DNA of 64,000 bases, from assembly GCF_000300275.1 (NCBI RefSeq), contig NZ_AMRN01000001.1, positions 682,001-746,000 of the forward strand, written 5' to 3'. The notes beneath the pieces are model-generated. The model was not told where the DNA came from, searched no databases, and worked only from the letters and a program-made list of their open reading frames with translations. The stretch comes from Thalassospira profundimaris WP0211 (GTDB lineage: Bacteria > Pseudomonadota > Alphaproteobacteria > Rhodospirillales > Thalassospiraceae). Shown one piece after another: positions 48,413 through 58,699 of this stretch. The number at the start of each line of letters is the position of its first letter. The first letter of the stretch is position 1. A program made the position numbers and the translations under genes.

Positions 48413-49792
48413 TCACAGCATCCCTTCGGACTTGGCCCAATCGAGCGCCCGGTCAAGCGCACGGCCCAGACGGGCGTGGATTTCGCGCACGTCATCCTCG
48501 GTCACGATCAGCGGCGGGCAGAGTGCAACCGTGTCATAGACATTGCGGCAAATAAGCCCTTCCTCGGCGGCAAGGGCCACGACCTTGGCGGCAACCGTGC
48601 CCGGTTTACCAAACGGTTGTTTGGTTTTCTTGTCTGCCATCTCAAGGCCCGCAATCAGGCCAACACCGCGAATTTCGCCAATCAGCGGATGATCGGCAAA
48701 GGCGCGCAAGCCATCCTGGAACATCGGCTCCAGGCGTTTGGCATTGCCCATCAAATCGCGTTCTTCGATGATGTTGAGGTTTTCCAGACCAACCGCACAG
48801 GCAACCGGATGTCCTGTGCCGGTGAAACCGTGGCCGAAATTGCCAAGCTTGGCGGTGTTATCAGCAATCGCGTTATAGACCTTGTCATTCACAACGATCG
48901 CGGCAAGCGGCATGTAGGACGAGGTTAGCTGTTTGGATGTCACGAGAATGTCTGGCGTGAAGCCGTATTTTTCACAGCCAAAACGGGCACCGGTCCGGCC
49001 AAAACCATTAATGACTTCATCTGAAACAACCAGAATGTCGTACTTGTGGCAGATTTCCACCACACCCGGCCAGTAGCCTTCCGGCGGCGTCATCACACCA
49101 CCCGCACCCATCACCGGTTCACCGATAAAGGCCGCAATGGTTTCCGGGCCTTCGGCGATGATGGTATCTTCAAGTTCCTTCAAAAGGCGCGCGGTGAATT
49201 CGGTCTCGGTCTCGCCCTCTTCGCCATAACGCCAGAAATGCGGGCAGCTCAGATGCGTCACCGGAATGGCCGGAAGGTCAAAGTCCTTCTGGTTGCCGGC
49301 AAGCCCGGTCAGCGAGCCCGAGGCAATCGTAATCCCGTGATAGGCCTTGGTGCGCGACAGGAACTTCTTCTTTTCCGGGCGGCCCAAACCGTTATTAAGG
49401 AACCAGGCCATCTTGACGACGGTGTCGTTGGCTTCCGAGCCGGAATTGGTAAAGAACACGCGGTTCAGGCCCTCGGGCGTCATTTCAACCAGCTTTTCGG
49501 CCAGACGGATCGATGGCTCGTGCGCCTTGTGGGCAAAGCTGTGGTAATAGGGCAGGCGTTTGAGCTGCGCATAGGCCGCATCGGCCAGACGGGTTTCAGA
49601 AAAGCCAACCGCAACCGACCAAAGCCCGGCAAGACCTTCGATATATTCCTTGCCTTCGCTGTCGGTGACGCGGGCGCCATTGCCCTCGGCCATGATCATC
49701 GGGCCCTTTTCTTCGTGCAGTCGCATGTTGGTGTATGGATGCATCGAATGCGCGATGTCGGACATGTGGAGCGAATTCGGCCGATGGTTCAT
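48413..49792 (-). CDS. Class III (omega) aminotransferase
   Basis: The 459-residue PLP enzyme has FTNSGSEANDTVVKMA, RTKAYHG, FIGEPVMGAGGV, VVSDEVINGFGRTG and the Schiff-base region TSKQLTSSYMPL. It belongs to the group that uses putrescine, beta-alanine, GABA or other omega-amines with pyruvate or 2-oxoglutarate. The exact amine cannot be read. GGGAG lies seven bases before the ATG. The neighbouring acetylpolyamine-amidohydrolase-like gene supports a polyamine substrate. Confidence 0.88.
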   Translation of the reverse strand: MNHRPNSLHMSDIAHSMHPYTNMRLHEEKGPMIMAEGNGARVTDSEGKEYIEGLAGLWSVAVGFSETRLADAAYAQLKRLPYYHSFAHKAHEPSIRLAEKLVEMTPEGLNRVFFTNSGSEANDTVVKMAWFLNNGLGRPEKKKFLSRTKAYHGITIASGSLTGLAGNQKDFDLPAIPVTHLSCPHFWRYGEEGETETEFTARLLKELEDTIIAEGPETIAAFIGEPVMGAGGVMTPPEGYWPGVVEICHKYDILVVSDEVINGFGRTGARFGCEKYGFTPDILVTSKQLTSSYMPLAAIVVNDKVYNAIADNTAKLGNFGHGFTGTGHPVACAVGLENLNIIEERDLMGNAKRLEPMFQDGLRAFADHPLIGEIRGVGLIAGLEMADKKTKQPFGKPGTVAAKVVALAAEEGLICRNVYDTVALCPPLIVTEDDVREIHARLGRALDRALDWAKSEGML

Positions 49793-49894
49793 GTGAAACT
49801 CCCGTTCTGATGATGAGGCCCTGATATGGGGCGGCCATTTTGTTCTGCAGTATATGCGGTTGCGATCAAACCCGCCATTGGTGGCTGATGCGGG

Positions 49895-50941
49895 TCAGTT
49901 TCTCTCAAGTGCGGGTATTTTTGCGCCCAAATAACCCGAAAGAAAAGATGTCAGCGACGTGGTCAGCGATGGTGTCAGATATCCACCCTCTTGCACAATA
50001 ACTGTCGGATAGCCCGCCGCAGCAATTTTTTCACCGGCACGGCGCAGTCCGTCCCAACTGACTTTCATGCCAAGCAACGGGTCGTCTTCGTGGGTGTCCA
50101 GCCCAAGGCTGAGAACCAGCGCACCGGGATTGAATTCGGCAATACGGTCAAGGGCAGTATCGATTGCGGCAAGCCATGCGGCGTCTGTGGTGGTGCGAGG
50201 CAGGGGCAGATTAAGGTTATATCCTTCGCCATCGCCCGATCCGGTCTCATAGGCAAAGCCGGTAAAGAACGGGTAATAGTCCGTGGGGTCGGCATGGATG
50301 GAGGCGGTCAGGACATCGTTACGATCATAAAAGATATCCTGCGTGCCGTTGCCGTGATGGACATCGATATCAAATATGGCGACGCGATCATGTGCGGTCC
50401 GCAGGCGTGCGGCCGCAATCGCGGCATTGTTCAACAGACAATGACCGGCGGCAATTTCGGCACTGGTGTGATGGCCCGCCGGCCGACACAGCGCATAGGC
50501 CTTGTTATCACCCGCCAGCACGGCATCGGTTGCGGCAATGGCGCAATCGGCGGCGCGCAAGGCCGCCTGCCAGCTGTACTGGCCAATCGGCGCAGACGTA
50601 TCGCCCATATGCCAGCCCGCCCGGGCCAGAATGGTGTGTGGATAGGATGACGTTGCGGCACGCGGAAAGACGTTGGGGACGACTTCCGGGCCTGCATCAG
50701 GCTGTTTTTGCCATTCATCCCAGGCGGTTTCGAGGAACTTTAAAAACCGCTTGGTATGAACGGTTTCAAGCGCTGCCATCGGGGCGCGTCCGGGTTCGGT
50801 TACCGACAAGGAAAGCGCATCAAGACCAGCCAGCAAAAGCTTGGCGCGCTCGGCCTGTTCGGCATTGCGCTGGATCTTGCCATAGGTCAGGCGAAAAATC
50901 GGATCGTGTGTTTCGGTTTCAGGGGCGTAGAAGCATTTCAT
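49895..50941 (-). CDS. Histone-deacetylase-family amidohydrolase (acetylpolyamine amidohydrolase-like)
   Basis: The 348-residue zinc hydrolase has RPAGHH near residue 145, the metal-binding IFDIDVHHGNGTQDIF, and SLGLDTHEDDPL, with the final GGY. The HDAC class in bacteria includes acetylpolyamine amidohydrolases and acetoin-use proteins; the opening MKCFYAPETETHDP is typical of the former. It would release acetate from acetylated polyamines. Its ATG overlaps the stop of the GntR gene (ATGA), so it is probably under that regulator. Confidence 0.85.
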   Translation of the reverse strand: MKCFYAPETETHDPIFRLTYGKIQRNAEQAERAKLLLAGLDALSLSVTEPGRAPMAALETVHTKRFLKFLETAWDEWQKQPDAGPEVVPNVFPRAATSSYPHTILARAGWHMGDTSAPIGQYSWQAALRAADCAIAATDAVLAGDNKAYALCRPAGHHTSAEIAAGHCLLNNAAIAAARLRTAHDRVAIFDIDVHHGNGTQDIFYDRNDVLTASIHADPTDYYPFFTGFAYETGSGDGEGYNLNLPLPRTTTDAAWLAAIDTALDRIAEFNPGALVLSLGLDTHEDDPLLGMKVSWDGLRRAGEKIAAAGYPTVIVQEGGYLTPSLTTSLTSFLSGYLGAKIPALERN

Positions 50942-51642
50942 GTCGACGTTTTGCCTTCTTCCAGAAGGCGGAACTGATCGATCACGATGCGTTGCGCCTC
51001 CGAAATGTGGTAGCGGATCGCCGAAACGGCCTTGGTGGCATCGCGTGCCCGCAGGGCTTCAAGAATCGGTTCGTGTGTTTCTGCAATGCGGGTCGGGTCG
51101 TCATACAGCTGCCCGATCAGCATGATGCTGAACTCGGTTTCTATGGCGACCTGTTCGAACACCTGCAGGAATTTCGGGTTGTCGCTGCCAGTACACATCA
51201 GCCGGTGAAACTGCATGTCGGCCTCGACCTGGGTGAAAATATCGGCCTCTTCGGTGGCAACCCGGTGAAGCTCGGCGACCTGTGCGCTCAGGGCCTCCTC
51301 GATCTCGTCGTTCCAGTTCTGCACCAGACGTTCGACCACGGCCGTCTCGATTGCCAGTCGCAACTCATACAGATCATTGAGCGCCTTTATCGAAACCTGA
51401 CGCACAAAAAATCCCCGGTTCGGTTCGGACCTCACCAGTCCCGAACTTTCAAGCAACCTTGCCGCTTCACGGACCGGTGCCCGGCTGACTCCCAGTTCGC
51501 GGGCGACGACCGATTCGGATAACCGCGCACCCGGTGCAAGCTTTCCGCTGATGATTGCTTTGCTCAGCAACTTGGCAACCCGCTGGACGAGCCCTTCACG
51601 ATCAATCTGTTGGAAGCCGGAGGACGGCTGTGTCTGTGTCAT
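50938..51642 (-). CDS. GntR family transcriptional regulator (FadR/FCD subfamily)
   Basis: The 234-residue protein has an N-terminal winged helix (about 15-80; LSESVVARELGVSRAPVREA) and an all-helical FCD ligand domain with metal-type residues (ELRLAIE, HRLMC, THEPILEA). It is translationally coupled to the amidohydrolase gene and diverges from the aldolase-ABC operon over 188 bp containing a palindrome of the expected type. It probably controls both directions. Confidence 0.88.
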   Translation of the reverse strand: MTQTQPSSGFQQIDREGLVQRVAKLLSKAIISGKLAPGARLSESVVARELGVSRAPVREAARLLESSGLVRSEPNRGFFVRQVSIKALNDLYELRLAIETAVVERLVQNWNDEIEEALSAQVAELHRVATEEADIFTQVEADMQFHRLMCTGSDNPKFLQVFEQVAIETEFSIMLIGQLYDDPTRIAETHEPILEALRARDATKAVSAIRYHISEAQRIVIDQFRLLEEGKTST

Positions 51643-51744
51643 ATGTAAGCCCGCAGAAGGTGGATTTGAATTCTTTGAATTAAGCCCGCAACAGACGCCA
51701 AAGAAAGATGCATGACTCCGGTCAGTCTAGGCAACGAATTGTAG

Positions 51745-51756
51745 ATTGTCGACAAT
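51745..51756. promoter_or_regulatory. Candidate GntR operator
   Basis: ATTGTCGACAAT is a perfect 12-bp palindrome in the divergent region, close to the TTGT-n2-ACAA type sites bound by FCD-subfamily GntR regulators. A partial second copy (GAATTGTAG) lies just upstream. Confidence 0.65.
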
Positions 51757-51830
51757 TTACTTGACTGCGCCGGGATCATCCCGCAGCCTTGAAGCAATCA
51801 AAAAAGCGACATAACGAAAGGGCGGCATTA

Positions 51831-52601
51831 ATGCGCGATGCTATGAGAGATCAATCGATATCCGAAATCCGCCGCGATTTGGCTGCGGCCTATCGGTTGA
51901 TCGCGCTCGAGGGCATGGATGACGGCATCTACACCCATATTTCCGCACGGCTTCCATCCGGACCGGGGGGCGAGCAACGCTTTCTGCTCAATCCGTTTGG
52001 TCTGCGGTTTGACGAAGTCACTGCGGCCAATCTGGTAACCGTCGATGAAACCGGTGCCGTGATTGATGACCCCTATGGTGCGGGGGTGAATGCCGCGGGC
52101 TTTACCATCCATTCGGCGGTTCACATGGCGCGCCACGATGCAGTTTGTGTGCTCCATACCCACACGGTCGCGGGTGTGGCGGTTTCATCAAATCAGGAAG
52201 GATTGCTGCCGCTCAATCAGTGGTCGGCACAGTTTTACGACCGGATTGCCTTCCATGACTACGAAGGCATTGCGCTTAATCTTGAGGAACGCGCCCGCAT
52301 TGTTGCCGATCTCGGCGACAAGTCGGTGATGTTGCTGCGCAATCACGGAACGTTGCTTTTGGGGCGCTCGGTGGCCGAGGCGGTCAAGCTTGCCTTGAAC
52401 CTTGAACGCTCCTGCAAGGCACAAGTGGCCGCGCTGGGAATGGGCCTGACCCCGGTTGTGCTGGGCCATGACGTTGCCGAGCACACCGCATCCCAATACC
52501 AGTCGATGTATGATGCTTATGAACAAAAGGGCAAACCAGACCCGGAATGGGCCGCCCAACTGCGCCGGCTTGATGCCAGCGCCCCGGGTTACCTCGGGTA
52601 A
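51831..52601 (+). CDS. Class II aldolase/adducin family protein, copy 2
   Basis: The 256-residue protein has the zinc motif LHTHT and a third His in LRNHGTLLLG, and aligns throughout with the protein at 17970-18758 (shared TIHSAVHMARHDA, FHDYEGIALNLEERARIV). It heads an operon with a dipeptide-type ABC transporter, a GhrA-type reductase and an amidase. The ATG at 51831 follows AAAGGGCGG; an in-frame TTG at 51789 is less likely. Substrate unknown. Confidence 0.85.
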   Translation: MRDAMRDQSISEIRRDLAAAYRLIALEGMDDGIYTHISARLPSGPGGEQRFLLNPFGLRFDEVTAANLVTVDETGAVIDDPYGAGVNAAGFTIHSAVHMARHDAVCVLHTHTVAGVAVSSNQEGLLPLNQWSAQFYDRIAFHDYEGIALNLEERARIVADLGDKSVMLLRNHGTLLLGRSVAEAVKLALNLERSCKAQVAALGMGLTPVVLGHDVAEHTASQYQSMYDAYEQKGKPDPEWAAQLRRLDASAPGYLG

Positions 52602-52701
52602 CCTGTGCACCTGGGTCACGCCTGTGGCCTTTGGCTAAACAAAACGTGCGTAACACCAATAAAAACAAGAACCTAAATGCAAAACACAATCAGGGAATGC
52701 T

Positions 52702-54249
52702 ATGAAATATTTAAAGGTGACTACTTTTCTCATCGCCGCCGCCCTGGCCTCGCCAGTGGCGGCACAGGAAGCTGGCGGTCGGCTTGATATCGTTGTTCAG
52801 CCCGAACCACCGGGACTGATGCTCGGCCTCGTGCAGAATGGCCCGACCCAGCTGGTCGCAGGCGATATCTATGAAAGCCTGCTGCGCTATGACAGCGACC
52901 TGAACCCGATGCCGAGCCTGGCCAAAAGCTGGGAAATCTCCGACGACGGTCTGACCTACACCTTCAAGCTCAATGAAGGCGTCAAATGGCATGACGGCGA
53001 AGATTTCACCGCCGATGACGTTGTCTTTTCCGCCGATGTTTTCCTGCGTGAAACCCATGCGCGTCTGCGTGCGTCACTCGCCTATGTCAAAAGCATCACC
53101 GCCCCGGATCCGATGACGGTTGTCTTCAAACTCAAGGAACCGTTTGGTCCGTTCATCAACGCCTTTGAAAACGGCACCATGCCGATCGTGCCCAAGCACA
53201 TCTACGAAGGCACCGACTTTGCCAACAACCCGGCAAACGCCACCCCGATTGGCACGGGTCCGTTCAAGTTCAAGGAATGGGTCAAGGGCAGCCACATCCA
53301 TCTTGTTAAGAACGAGGACTACTATGTCGATGGCCTGCCCTATCTGGATGAAGTCTTTTACCGTGTGATCCCGGATGCGGCTGCCCGTGCGGTGGCGTTC
53401 GAGACCGGCGAGGTTGATGTCCTTCCGGGCGGTTCGGTTGAAAACTGGGATATCCCGCGTCTGGCCGAAATGGATGGTGTTTGTGTCACCGAAAAGGGCT
53501 GGGAATTCCTCGCACCGCTGGCGTGGATGTGGCTTAACAACCGCGAAGGTCCGACCGCCAACGAGAAGTTCCGTCAGGCCGTAATGTACGCCATGGATCG
53601 TGAATTCATGCGCGATGTGGTCTGGAACGGCTTTGGTAAAGTTGCGACCGGTCCGATTGCGTCGAGCACCAATTTCTATTCCGATGACGTGACCATTTAT
53701 GATCACAACCCGGACAAGGCCAAGGAACTTCTGGCCGAGATGGGCTATGACGGCGAACCTGTCCGCATCCTGCCGCTGCCATATGGTGAAACCTGGCAGC
53801 GCTGGGCCGAGGCCGTCCGTCAGAACCTCAGCGAAGTCGGCATCAATGCCGAAATCGACAGCTCTGATGTCGCTGGGTGGAACGAAAAAACGTCCCAGTG
53901 GGATTACGACATGGCCTTCACCTATCTCTATCAGTACGGTGATCCGGCCCTTGGTGTTTCGCGCAACTATACCGCCGACCGCATCAAGAAAGGCAGCCCG
54001 TGGAACAACGTCGAAGGCTATGAAAACCTGGCACTCGATGAAAAATGGGCCGCTGCTGCGACGATGGTAACACCCGAAGAACGCGAAGCAGCCTATGCCG
54101 AAATCCAGAAGGAAATCGTCGATGACGTTCCGGTCGCGTGGATGCAGGAACTGACCTTCCCGACGATCTACCGTTGCAATGTCAACGATCTGGTGACCAC
54201 GGCCATCGGTATCAATGACGGTCCACGTAACGCCTGGATCAAGAAGTAA
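52702..54249 (+). CDS. ABC transporter substrate-binding protein, family 5 (peptide/opine/nickel type)
   Basis: The 515-residue periplasmic protein begins with a Sec signal peptide (residues 1-22, cleavage after VAAQ region) and has family 5 blocks: YESLLRYDSDLNPMPSLAKS, FTADDVVFSADVF, and VAFETGEVDVLPGG. It binds peptides or amide-type solutes. AGGGA precedes the ATG by about six bases. It is followed by two permeases and a double ATPase. Confidence 0.92.
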   Translation: MKYLKVTTFLIAAALASPVAAQEAGGRLDIVVQPEPPGLMLGLVQNGPTQLVAGDIYESLLRYDSDLNPMPSLAKSWEISDDGLTYTFKLNEGVKWHDGEDFTADDVVFSADVFLRETHARLRASLAYVKSITAPDPMTVVFKLKEPFGPFINAFENGTMPIVPKHIYEGTDFANNPANATPIGTGPFKFKEWVKGSHIHLVKNEDYYVDGLPYLDEVFYRVIPDAAARAVAFETGEVDVLPGGSVENWDIPRLAEMDGVCVTEKGWEFLAPLAWMWLNNREGPTANEKFRQAVMYAMDREFMRDVVWNGFGKVATGPIASSTNFYSDDVTIYDHNPDKAKELLAEMGYDGEPVRILPLPYGETWQRWAEAVRQNLSEVGINAEIDSSDVAGWNEKTSQWDYDMAFTYLYQYGDPALGVSRNYTADRIKKGSPWNNVEGYENLALDEKWAAAATMVTPEEREAAYAEIQKEIVDDVPVAWMQELTFPTIYRCNVNDLVTTAIGINDGPRNAWIKK

Positions 54250-54342
54250 CATTGCGGGCGGACCGGTTGCCGGTCCGCTCCCTTCTTTTCCTGATTGCCC
54301 GCGCTTAGGCGGGATTTCAAATACGGGATGCTACGGGGACCT

Positions 54343-55320
54343 ATGACCATATTCGCTGTCGTGGTGTCGCGGCTATCCAAGGCTATTTTGACCTTGTTGG
54401 CCATTGCGATTCTGAACTTTTTCCTCATCCATGCCGCGCCGGGCGACCCGGCTGTCGTGCTGGCCGGTGAAGCCGGTGCCGCTGACGAACAGATGATCGA
54501 ACAGCTGCGCGAACGCTTTGGCCTCGATCAGCCGCTTTATGTCCAGCTTGGCAAATATGTCGCCGGTATTGTGCAACTTGATCTTGGCTATTCCTTCCGC
54601 CAGGGCGCGCCTGTTGCCGAACTTATTGCCGATCGGTTGCCTGCAACCTTGTTGCTGACATTAACGGCCTTTGTCGTCTCGCTGGTTTTGGGTATTGCCT
54701 TTGGGGTTGCCGCCGCCGCACGCGTTGGCAAACCGTCTGATACCGTCCTGACCACGATGGCGCTTTTATTTTATGCGACCCCGCTTTATTGGCTGGCCCT
54801 TATGGCGGTTCTGGTGTTTTCCGTATGGTTTGGATGGCTGCCGGGCTTTGGCTACGAAACTGTCGGGGCCAATTATACCGGTCTGGAACGCGTCCTTGAT
54901 ATTGGCAGCCACCTGATCCTGCCAGCCCTGACGCTGGGCCTGTTCTTTACCGCGGTCTATATGCGCATGGCGCGTGCATCCATGCTCGAAGTCTCGCAGC
55001 TTGATTTCGTCAAAACCGCCAAGGCCAAGGGCCTGTCGGATGCGGTCATTCGCCGTCGTCACATCCTGCGCAATGCCATTCTGCCGGTGGTGACCCTGGC
55101 TGGCTTGCAGGCCGGTCAACTTGTCGGCGGGGCGGTTCTGACCGAAACGGTCTTTGCCTGGCCCGGTATTGGACGCCTGATGTTCGAAAGCTTGGCTGCA
55201 CGTGATTACAACACGATTTTGGGCGTGTTCCTTGTCTCGGCGGCCATGGTCATTCTGTTCAACATCGTGACCGACATTGTCTATCGCATTGTCGATCCCC
55301 GTATCGGAGCCCGTAGCTGA
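54343..55320 (+). CDS. ABC transporter permease, DppB-like
   Basis: The 325-residue membrane protein has six membrane segments, the FFLIHAAPGDPAVVLAG periplasmic start, and the ATPase-contact loop FVKTAKAKGLSDAVIRRRHI. GGGG lies five bases before the ATG at 54343. The partner permease starts one base after its stop. Confidence 0.92.
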   Translation: MTIFAVVVSRLSKAILTLLAIAILNFFLIHAAPGDPAVVLAGEAGAADEQMIEQLRERFGLDQPLYVQLGKYVAGIVQLDLGYSFRQGAPVAELIADRLPATLLLTLTAFVVSLVLGIAFGVAAAARVGKPSDTVLTTMALLFYATPLYWLALMAVLVFSVWFGWLPGFGYETVGANYTGLERVLDIGSHLILPALTLGLFFTAVYMRMARASMLEVSQLDFVKTAKAKGLSDAVIRRRHILRNAILPVVTLAGLQAGQLVGGAVLTETVFAWPGIGRLMFESLAARDYNTILGVFLVSAAMVILFNIVTDIVYRIVDPRIGARS

Positions 55321-55321
55321 C

Positions 55322-56155
55322 ATGTGGAAACGTTTCAGAAGCAATATGGGCGCCATGATCGGTGTCGTCTTGCTGATCTCGGTGATTGTCATCGCCTTGA
55401 TCGCCCCCTTGATCTTCTCCGACGGGCCTTGGCAAATGGTTCAACGCCCGTTCCTCGCCCCCTTTGCCGTTGATGGTTTGCCCCTGGGCACAGATACACT
55501 GGGCCGCAATGTGGCCGCACAGCTGGCCTATGGCGCGCGGGTTTCCCTTCTGGTCGGGCTGGTTTCGACCGTGGTTGCCTTGCTGATCGGTGTGCCGTTG
55601 GGCGCGTTGGCCGGGTTCTATGGTGGCTATGTCGATGAGGGTGCTATGCGCTTCACCGAGTTTTTCCAAACCATCCCGAACTTCGCCCTGGCCATCGTGC
55701 TGGTGGCGATCTTTGAGCCAACCTTGACCTCCATCACCATTGCGATTGCCATCGTCAGTTGGCCGCCCGTCGCTCGCCTTGTCCGGGCCGAGGTCATGTC
55801 GGTACGCACCCGTGAATTTGTCGATGCGGCACGTCTGGCCGGTCTTTCCAAACCGCGCATCCTGATCCAGCAGGTGCTGCCAAACACGGTATCCCCGATC
55901 ATTGTCATGGCGTCGCTGATGGTCGCGACCGCGATCCTGCTTGAAAGCTCGCTCTCGTTCCTTGGCCTTGGCGATCCGAACTCAATGTCATGGGGCTATA
56001 TGATCGGGGCTGCCCGCACCGTCATCCGCACCAGCTGGTGGCTCAGCTTCTTCCCCGGCATTGCCATCGTGATCACCGTTTTGGCGCTCAACCTGATCGG
56101 TGAGGGGCTCAATGATGCCTTCAATCCGCATCTGTCGCGAAAGGGCAAAGCATGA
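55322..56155 (+). CDS. ABC transporter permease, DppC-like
   Basis: The 277-residue protein has the N-terminal anchor and the DTLGRNVAAQLAYGARVSLLV and FVDAARLAGLSKPRILIQQVLPN signatures of DppC-type permeases. It follows the DppB-like gene with one base between, and its stop overlaps the ATPase start (ATGA). Confidence 0.92.
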   Translation: MWKRFRSNMGAMIGVVLLISVIVIALIAPLIFSDGPWQMVQRPFLAPFAVDGLPLGTDTLGRNVAAQLAYGARVSLLVGLVSTVVALLIGVPLGALAGFYGGYVDEGAMRFTEFFQTIPNFALAIVLVAIFEPTLTSITIAIAIVSWPPVARLVRAEVMSVRTREFVDAARLAGLSKPRILIQQVLPNTVSPIIVMASLMVATAILLESSLSFLGLGDPNSMSWGYMIGAARTVIRTSWWLSFFPGIAIVITVLALNLIGEGLNDAFNPHLSRKGKA

Positions 56156-57771
56156 GTGCGACACTGACAATTGAACGGCTGACAATCGGCCTGCCCGAGG
56201 GTGCAGATCGCCCCTTCGCGGTCGAAAATGTCAGCTTTGACATCGACAAGGGACAGATCCTTTGCGTGGTCGGTGAATCCGGCTCTGGCAAGTCAATGAC
56301 GGCCAATGCCCTGATGGGGCTGCTCCCCCAGGGGGTCGAGGTCAAATCAGGCCGGGCCATGTTTGAAGCCCGCGATGTTTTGCGCCTGCCCGAAGTTGAA
56401 AAGCAGGCCCTGCGCGGTGCCCAGATCGCCATGATCTTTCAGGAACCGATGACCGCACTCAACCCGTTGATGCGCATCGGTGATCAGATTTCCGAGGTGT
56501 TCGCCGCACACGGTCTTTATACCCAGTCCGAACGCCGCAAACGCGCATTGGACCTTGTCCGTGAAGTCGGGCTTCCCGATCCGGAAAAAATCATCCGGGC
56601 CTATCCGTTCCAGCTTTCCGGTGGACAACGCCAACGCGCGATGATTGCCATGGCATTGGCGCTGGAACCCAAGCTCCTGATCGCCGATGAACCGACAACC
56701 GCCCTTGATGTCACCACCCAGGCACAGATCCTGAAGCTTATTCTTGATCTGCGCAAAAAGCGTGGCATGGCGGTGATGTTCATCACCCATGACTTCGGCG
56801 TGGTTGCCGAAATCGCCGATCAGGTGATTGTCATGCGCGAAGGCAAGGTCGTTGAACGTGGTGATGCGGCATCGGTTCTTCATAACCCGCAGCACGACTA
56901 CACCAAACGCTTGCTCGATGCCATTCCAACCGGAAAACTTCCGGATGCACGCAAACTAAGCGATACACCTGCGCTTGAAATTAAAAACCTACGCAAAACT
57001 TTCCGGACGGGTGGTGGATTGTTCAAGCCCGTCCGCGAAGTTCATGCGGTCGATGATGTCTCGCTCACCGTGGCGCGTGGCGAGGTGCTTGGTCTGGTGG
57101 GCGAGTCCGGGTCGGGAAAGTCGACATTGGGCCGCACGGCAGTTCGGCTGGTGACGCCGGATGGTGGTCACGTCATGGTTGGTGGCGTTGATCTTGCCGC
57201 ACTGTCCGAGGAAGAACTCCGCCGTCAGCGCAACAAGGTGCAGATGGTTTTTCAGGATCCCTATGCGTCGCTTAATCCGCGCCAACGGATCATGAGTGCC
57301 CTGACCGACGGCCCGATCAACCGTGGCGTACCCAAGGAAAAGGCCCAGGCCAAGGCAAAGGAACTGCTTGAAATTGTCGGCCTTGGTGCCGATGCCGCCA
57401 TGCGCTATCCGCACGAATTTTCCGGCGGGCAACGTCAACGCATCGGCATTGCCCGGGCACTTGCCATGGAGCCCGAACTGATCATTGCCGATGAAGCCGT
57501 CTCGGCACTTGATGTGTCGATCCAGGCACAGGTGCTGGATCTGTTGCGCGATTTGCGCGAACGCCTGTCTTTGTCGATCCTGTTCATCACCCATGATCTG
57601 CGGGTTGCGGCACAGCTTTGCGATCGCATCGCGGTGATGCAAAAGGGCAAGCTGGTTGAAATTGGCCGGGTCGATGAAATCTTCCTGTCGCCCAAACAGG
57701 ACTATACCCGTCAACTTCTCGCCGCCGTGCCCGGTGCGGACTGGGCGCAAACCGAAGAAGTGCCAGCATGA
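56152..57771 (+). CDS. Dual ATP-binding protein of a peptide-type ABC transporter (DppD-DppF fusion)
   Basis: The 539-residue protein contains two complete nucleotide-binding domains. The first has Walker [15 protein letters not shown] and signature [15 protein letters not shown]; the second has [15 protein letters not shown] near residue 318 and [15 protein letters not shown]. Both Walker B regions ([24 protein letters not shown]) are intact. It drives import of the solute caught by the family 5 binding protein. Confidence 0.93.
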   Translation: MSATLTIERLTIGLPEGADRPFAVENVSFDIDKGQILCVVGESGSGKSMTANALMGLLPQGVEVKSGRAMFEARDVLRLPEVEKQALRGAQIAMIFQEPMTALNPLMRIGDQISEVFAAHGLYTQSERRKRALDLVREVGLPDPEKIIRAYPFQLSGGQRQRAMIAMALALEPKLLIADEPTTALDVTTQAQILKLILDLRKKRGMAVMFITHDFGVVAEIADQVIVMREGKVVERGDAASVLHNPQHDYTKRLLDAIPTGKLPDARKLSDTPALEIKNLRKTFRTGGGLFKPVREVHAVDDVSLTVARGEVLGLVGESGSGKSTLGRTAVRLVTPDGGHVMVGGVDLAALSEEELRRQRNKVQMVFQDPYASLNPRQRIMSALTDGPINRGVPKEKAQAKAKELLEIVGLGADAAMRYPHEFSGGQRQRIGIARALAMEPELIIADEAVSALDVSIQAQVLDLLRDLRERLSLSILFITHDLRVAAQLCDRIAVMQKGKLVEIGRVDEIFLSPKQDYTRQLLAAVPGADWAQTEEVPA

Positions 57772-58673
57772 TTGGCGTTCTGTCTTGTAGCAAAATCGAT
57801 TTGCGGGGCATTTACGGCCCGCATTTCGATGCCTTGGCACCCGAACTGGACCTGCGTCTGCCGGGCGAGATTGACCGGCCCGAAGACGTCAGTTTCATGG
57901 TCACCTTTGTCCCGGCGCCTGACGCGTTTACGCGCTATCCGAATTTGCGTGCGATCTATTCGGTGGGGGCCGGTATTGATGCCATCATGGCATGCCCGTC
58001 CTTGCCGCCGGGTGTGCCGATCCATCGGGTGGAAGACCCGGATCAGGCGCTTCAAATGGCCGGTTTTGCCACCTTCCACGTGCTTTGGCACCATCGCAAT
58101 ATGGGCAATCTTCTGGCCAATCAGAAAATCGCGCATTGGGAACGCCAGCTTACCGGCCTATCACCGCGTGCAAAGCGCATTGGAGTTCTGGGGTTTGGTC
58201 TGATGGGGCGCGCGGTGGCAAGGGCACTGGTGGCGCTTGGCTATCCGGTCGCAAGCTATTCCCGATCCGCGCCAAAGCCACCCGAAGACGGGGTAATGCA
58301 TTATATCGATGGCGCGTTCGATGATTTTCTCGCCCAAAGCGACATTCTGATCAATGTGTTGCCGCTCACCGATCAGACCAAGGGGCTTTTGGGCACAGAA
58401 AATCTCGCAAAACTGCCAAAGGGTGCCGCCCTGATCCATCTCGGTCGGGGCGGGCAGGTCGATGAAACCGCCCTTGTTGAGGCCCTTGATCGTGGGCATT
58501 TGTCGGGTGCGTCGCTCGATGTGTTTGAAACCGAACCCCTGCCGGCCGGACATCCGCTTTGGCACCATCCCAAGGTTTTCGTCACCCCCCATGTCGCCAG
58601 CATTTGCGAACCAAAGGCGACCGTTCTGTCGATCCGCCGGAACCAGCTTCAGTCCGAGCCGATGACAGCTTAA
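57768..58673 (+). CDS. Glyoxylate/hydroxypyruvate reductase A-type 2-hydroxyacid dehydrogenase, copy 2
   Basis: The 301-residue enzyme has the Rossmann motif VLGFGLMGRAVARAL near residue 140 and catalytic Arg (LGRGGQVDE), Glu (FETEPLPAGH) and His (TPHVAS). It is a paralogue of the enzyme at 18922-19878 and starts in an ATGA overlap with the transporter ATPase. It probably reduces a 2-oxoacid formed from the imported compound. Confidence 0.88.
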   Translation: MIGVLSCSKIDLRGIYGPHFDALAPELDLRLPGEIDRPEDVSFMVTFVPAPDAFTRYPNLRAIYSVGAGIDAIMACPSLPPGVPIHRVEDPDQALQMAGFATFHVLWHHRNMGNLLANQKIAHWERQLTGLSPRAKRIGVLGFGLMGRAVARALVALGYPVASYSRSAPKPPEDGVMHYIDGAFDDFLAQSDILINVLPLTDQTKGLLGTENLAKLPKGAALIHLGRGGQVDETALVEALDRGHLSGASLDVFETEPLPAGHPLWHHPKVFVTPHVASICEPKATVLSIRRNQLQSEPMTA

Positions 58674-58699
58674 CCCCAATCAACAAGGTAGCGCCCCAC

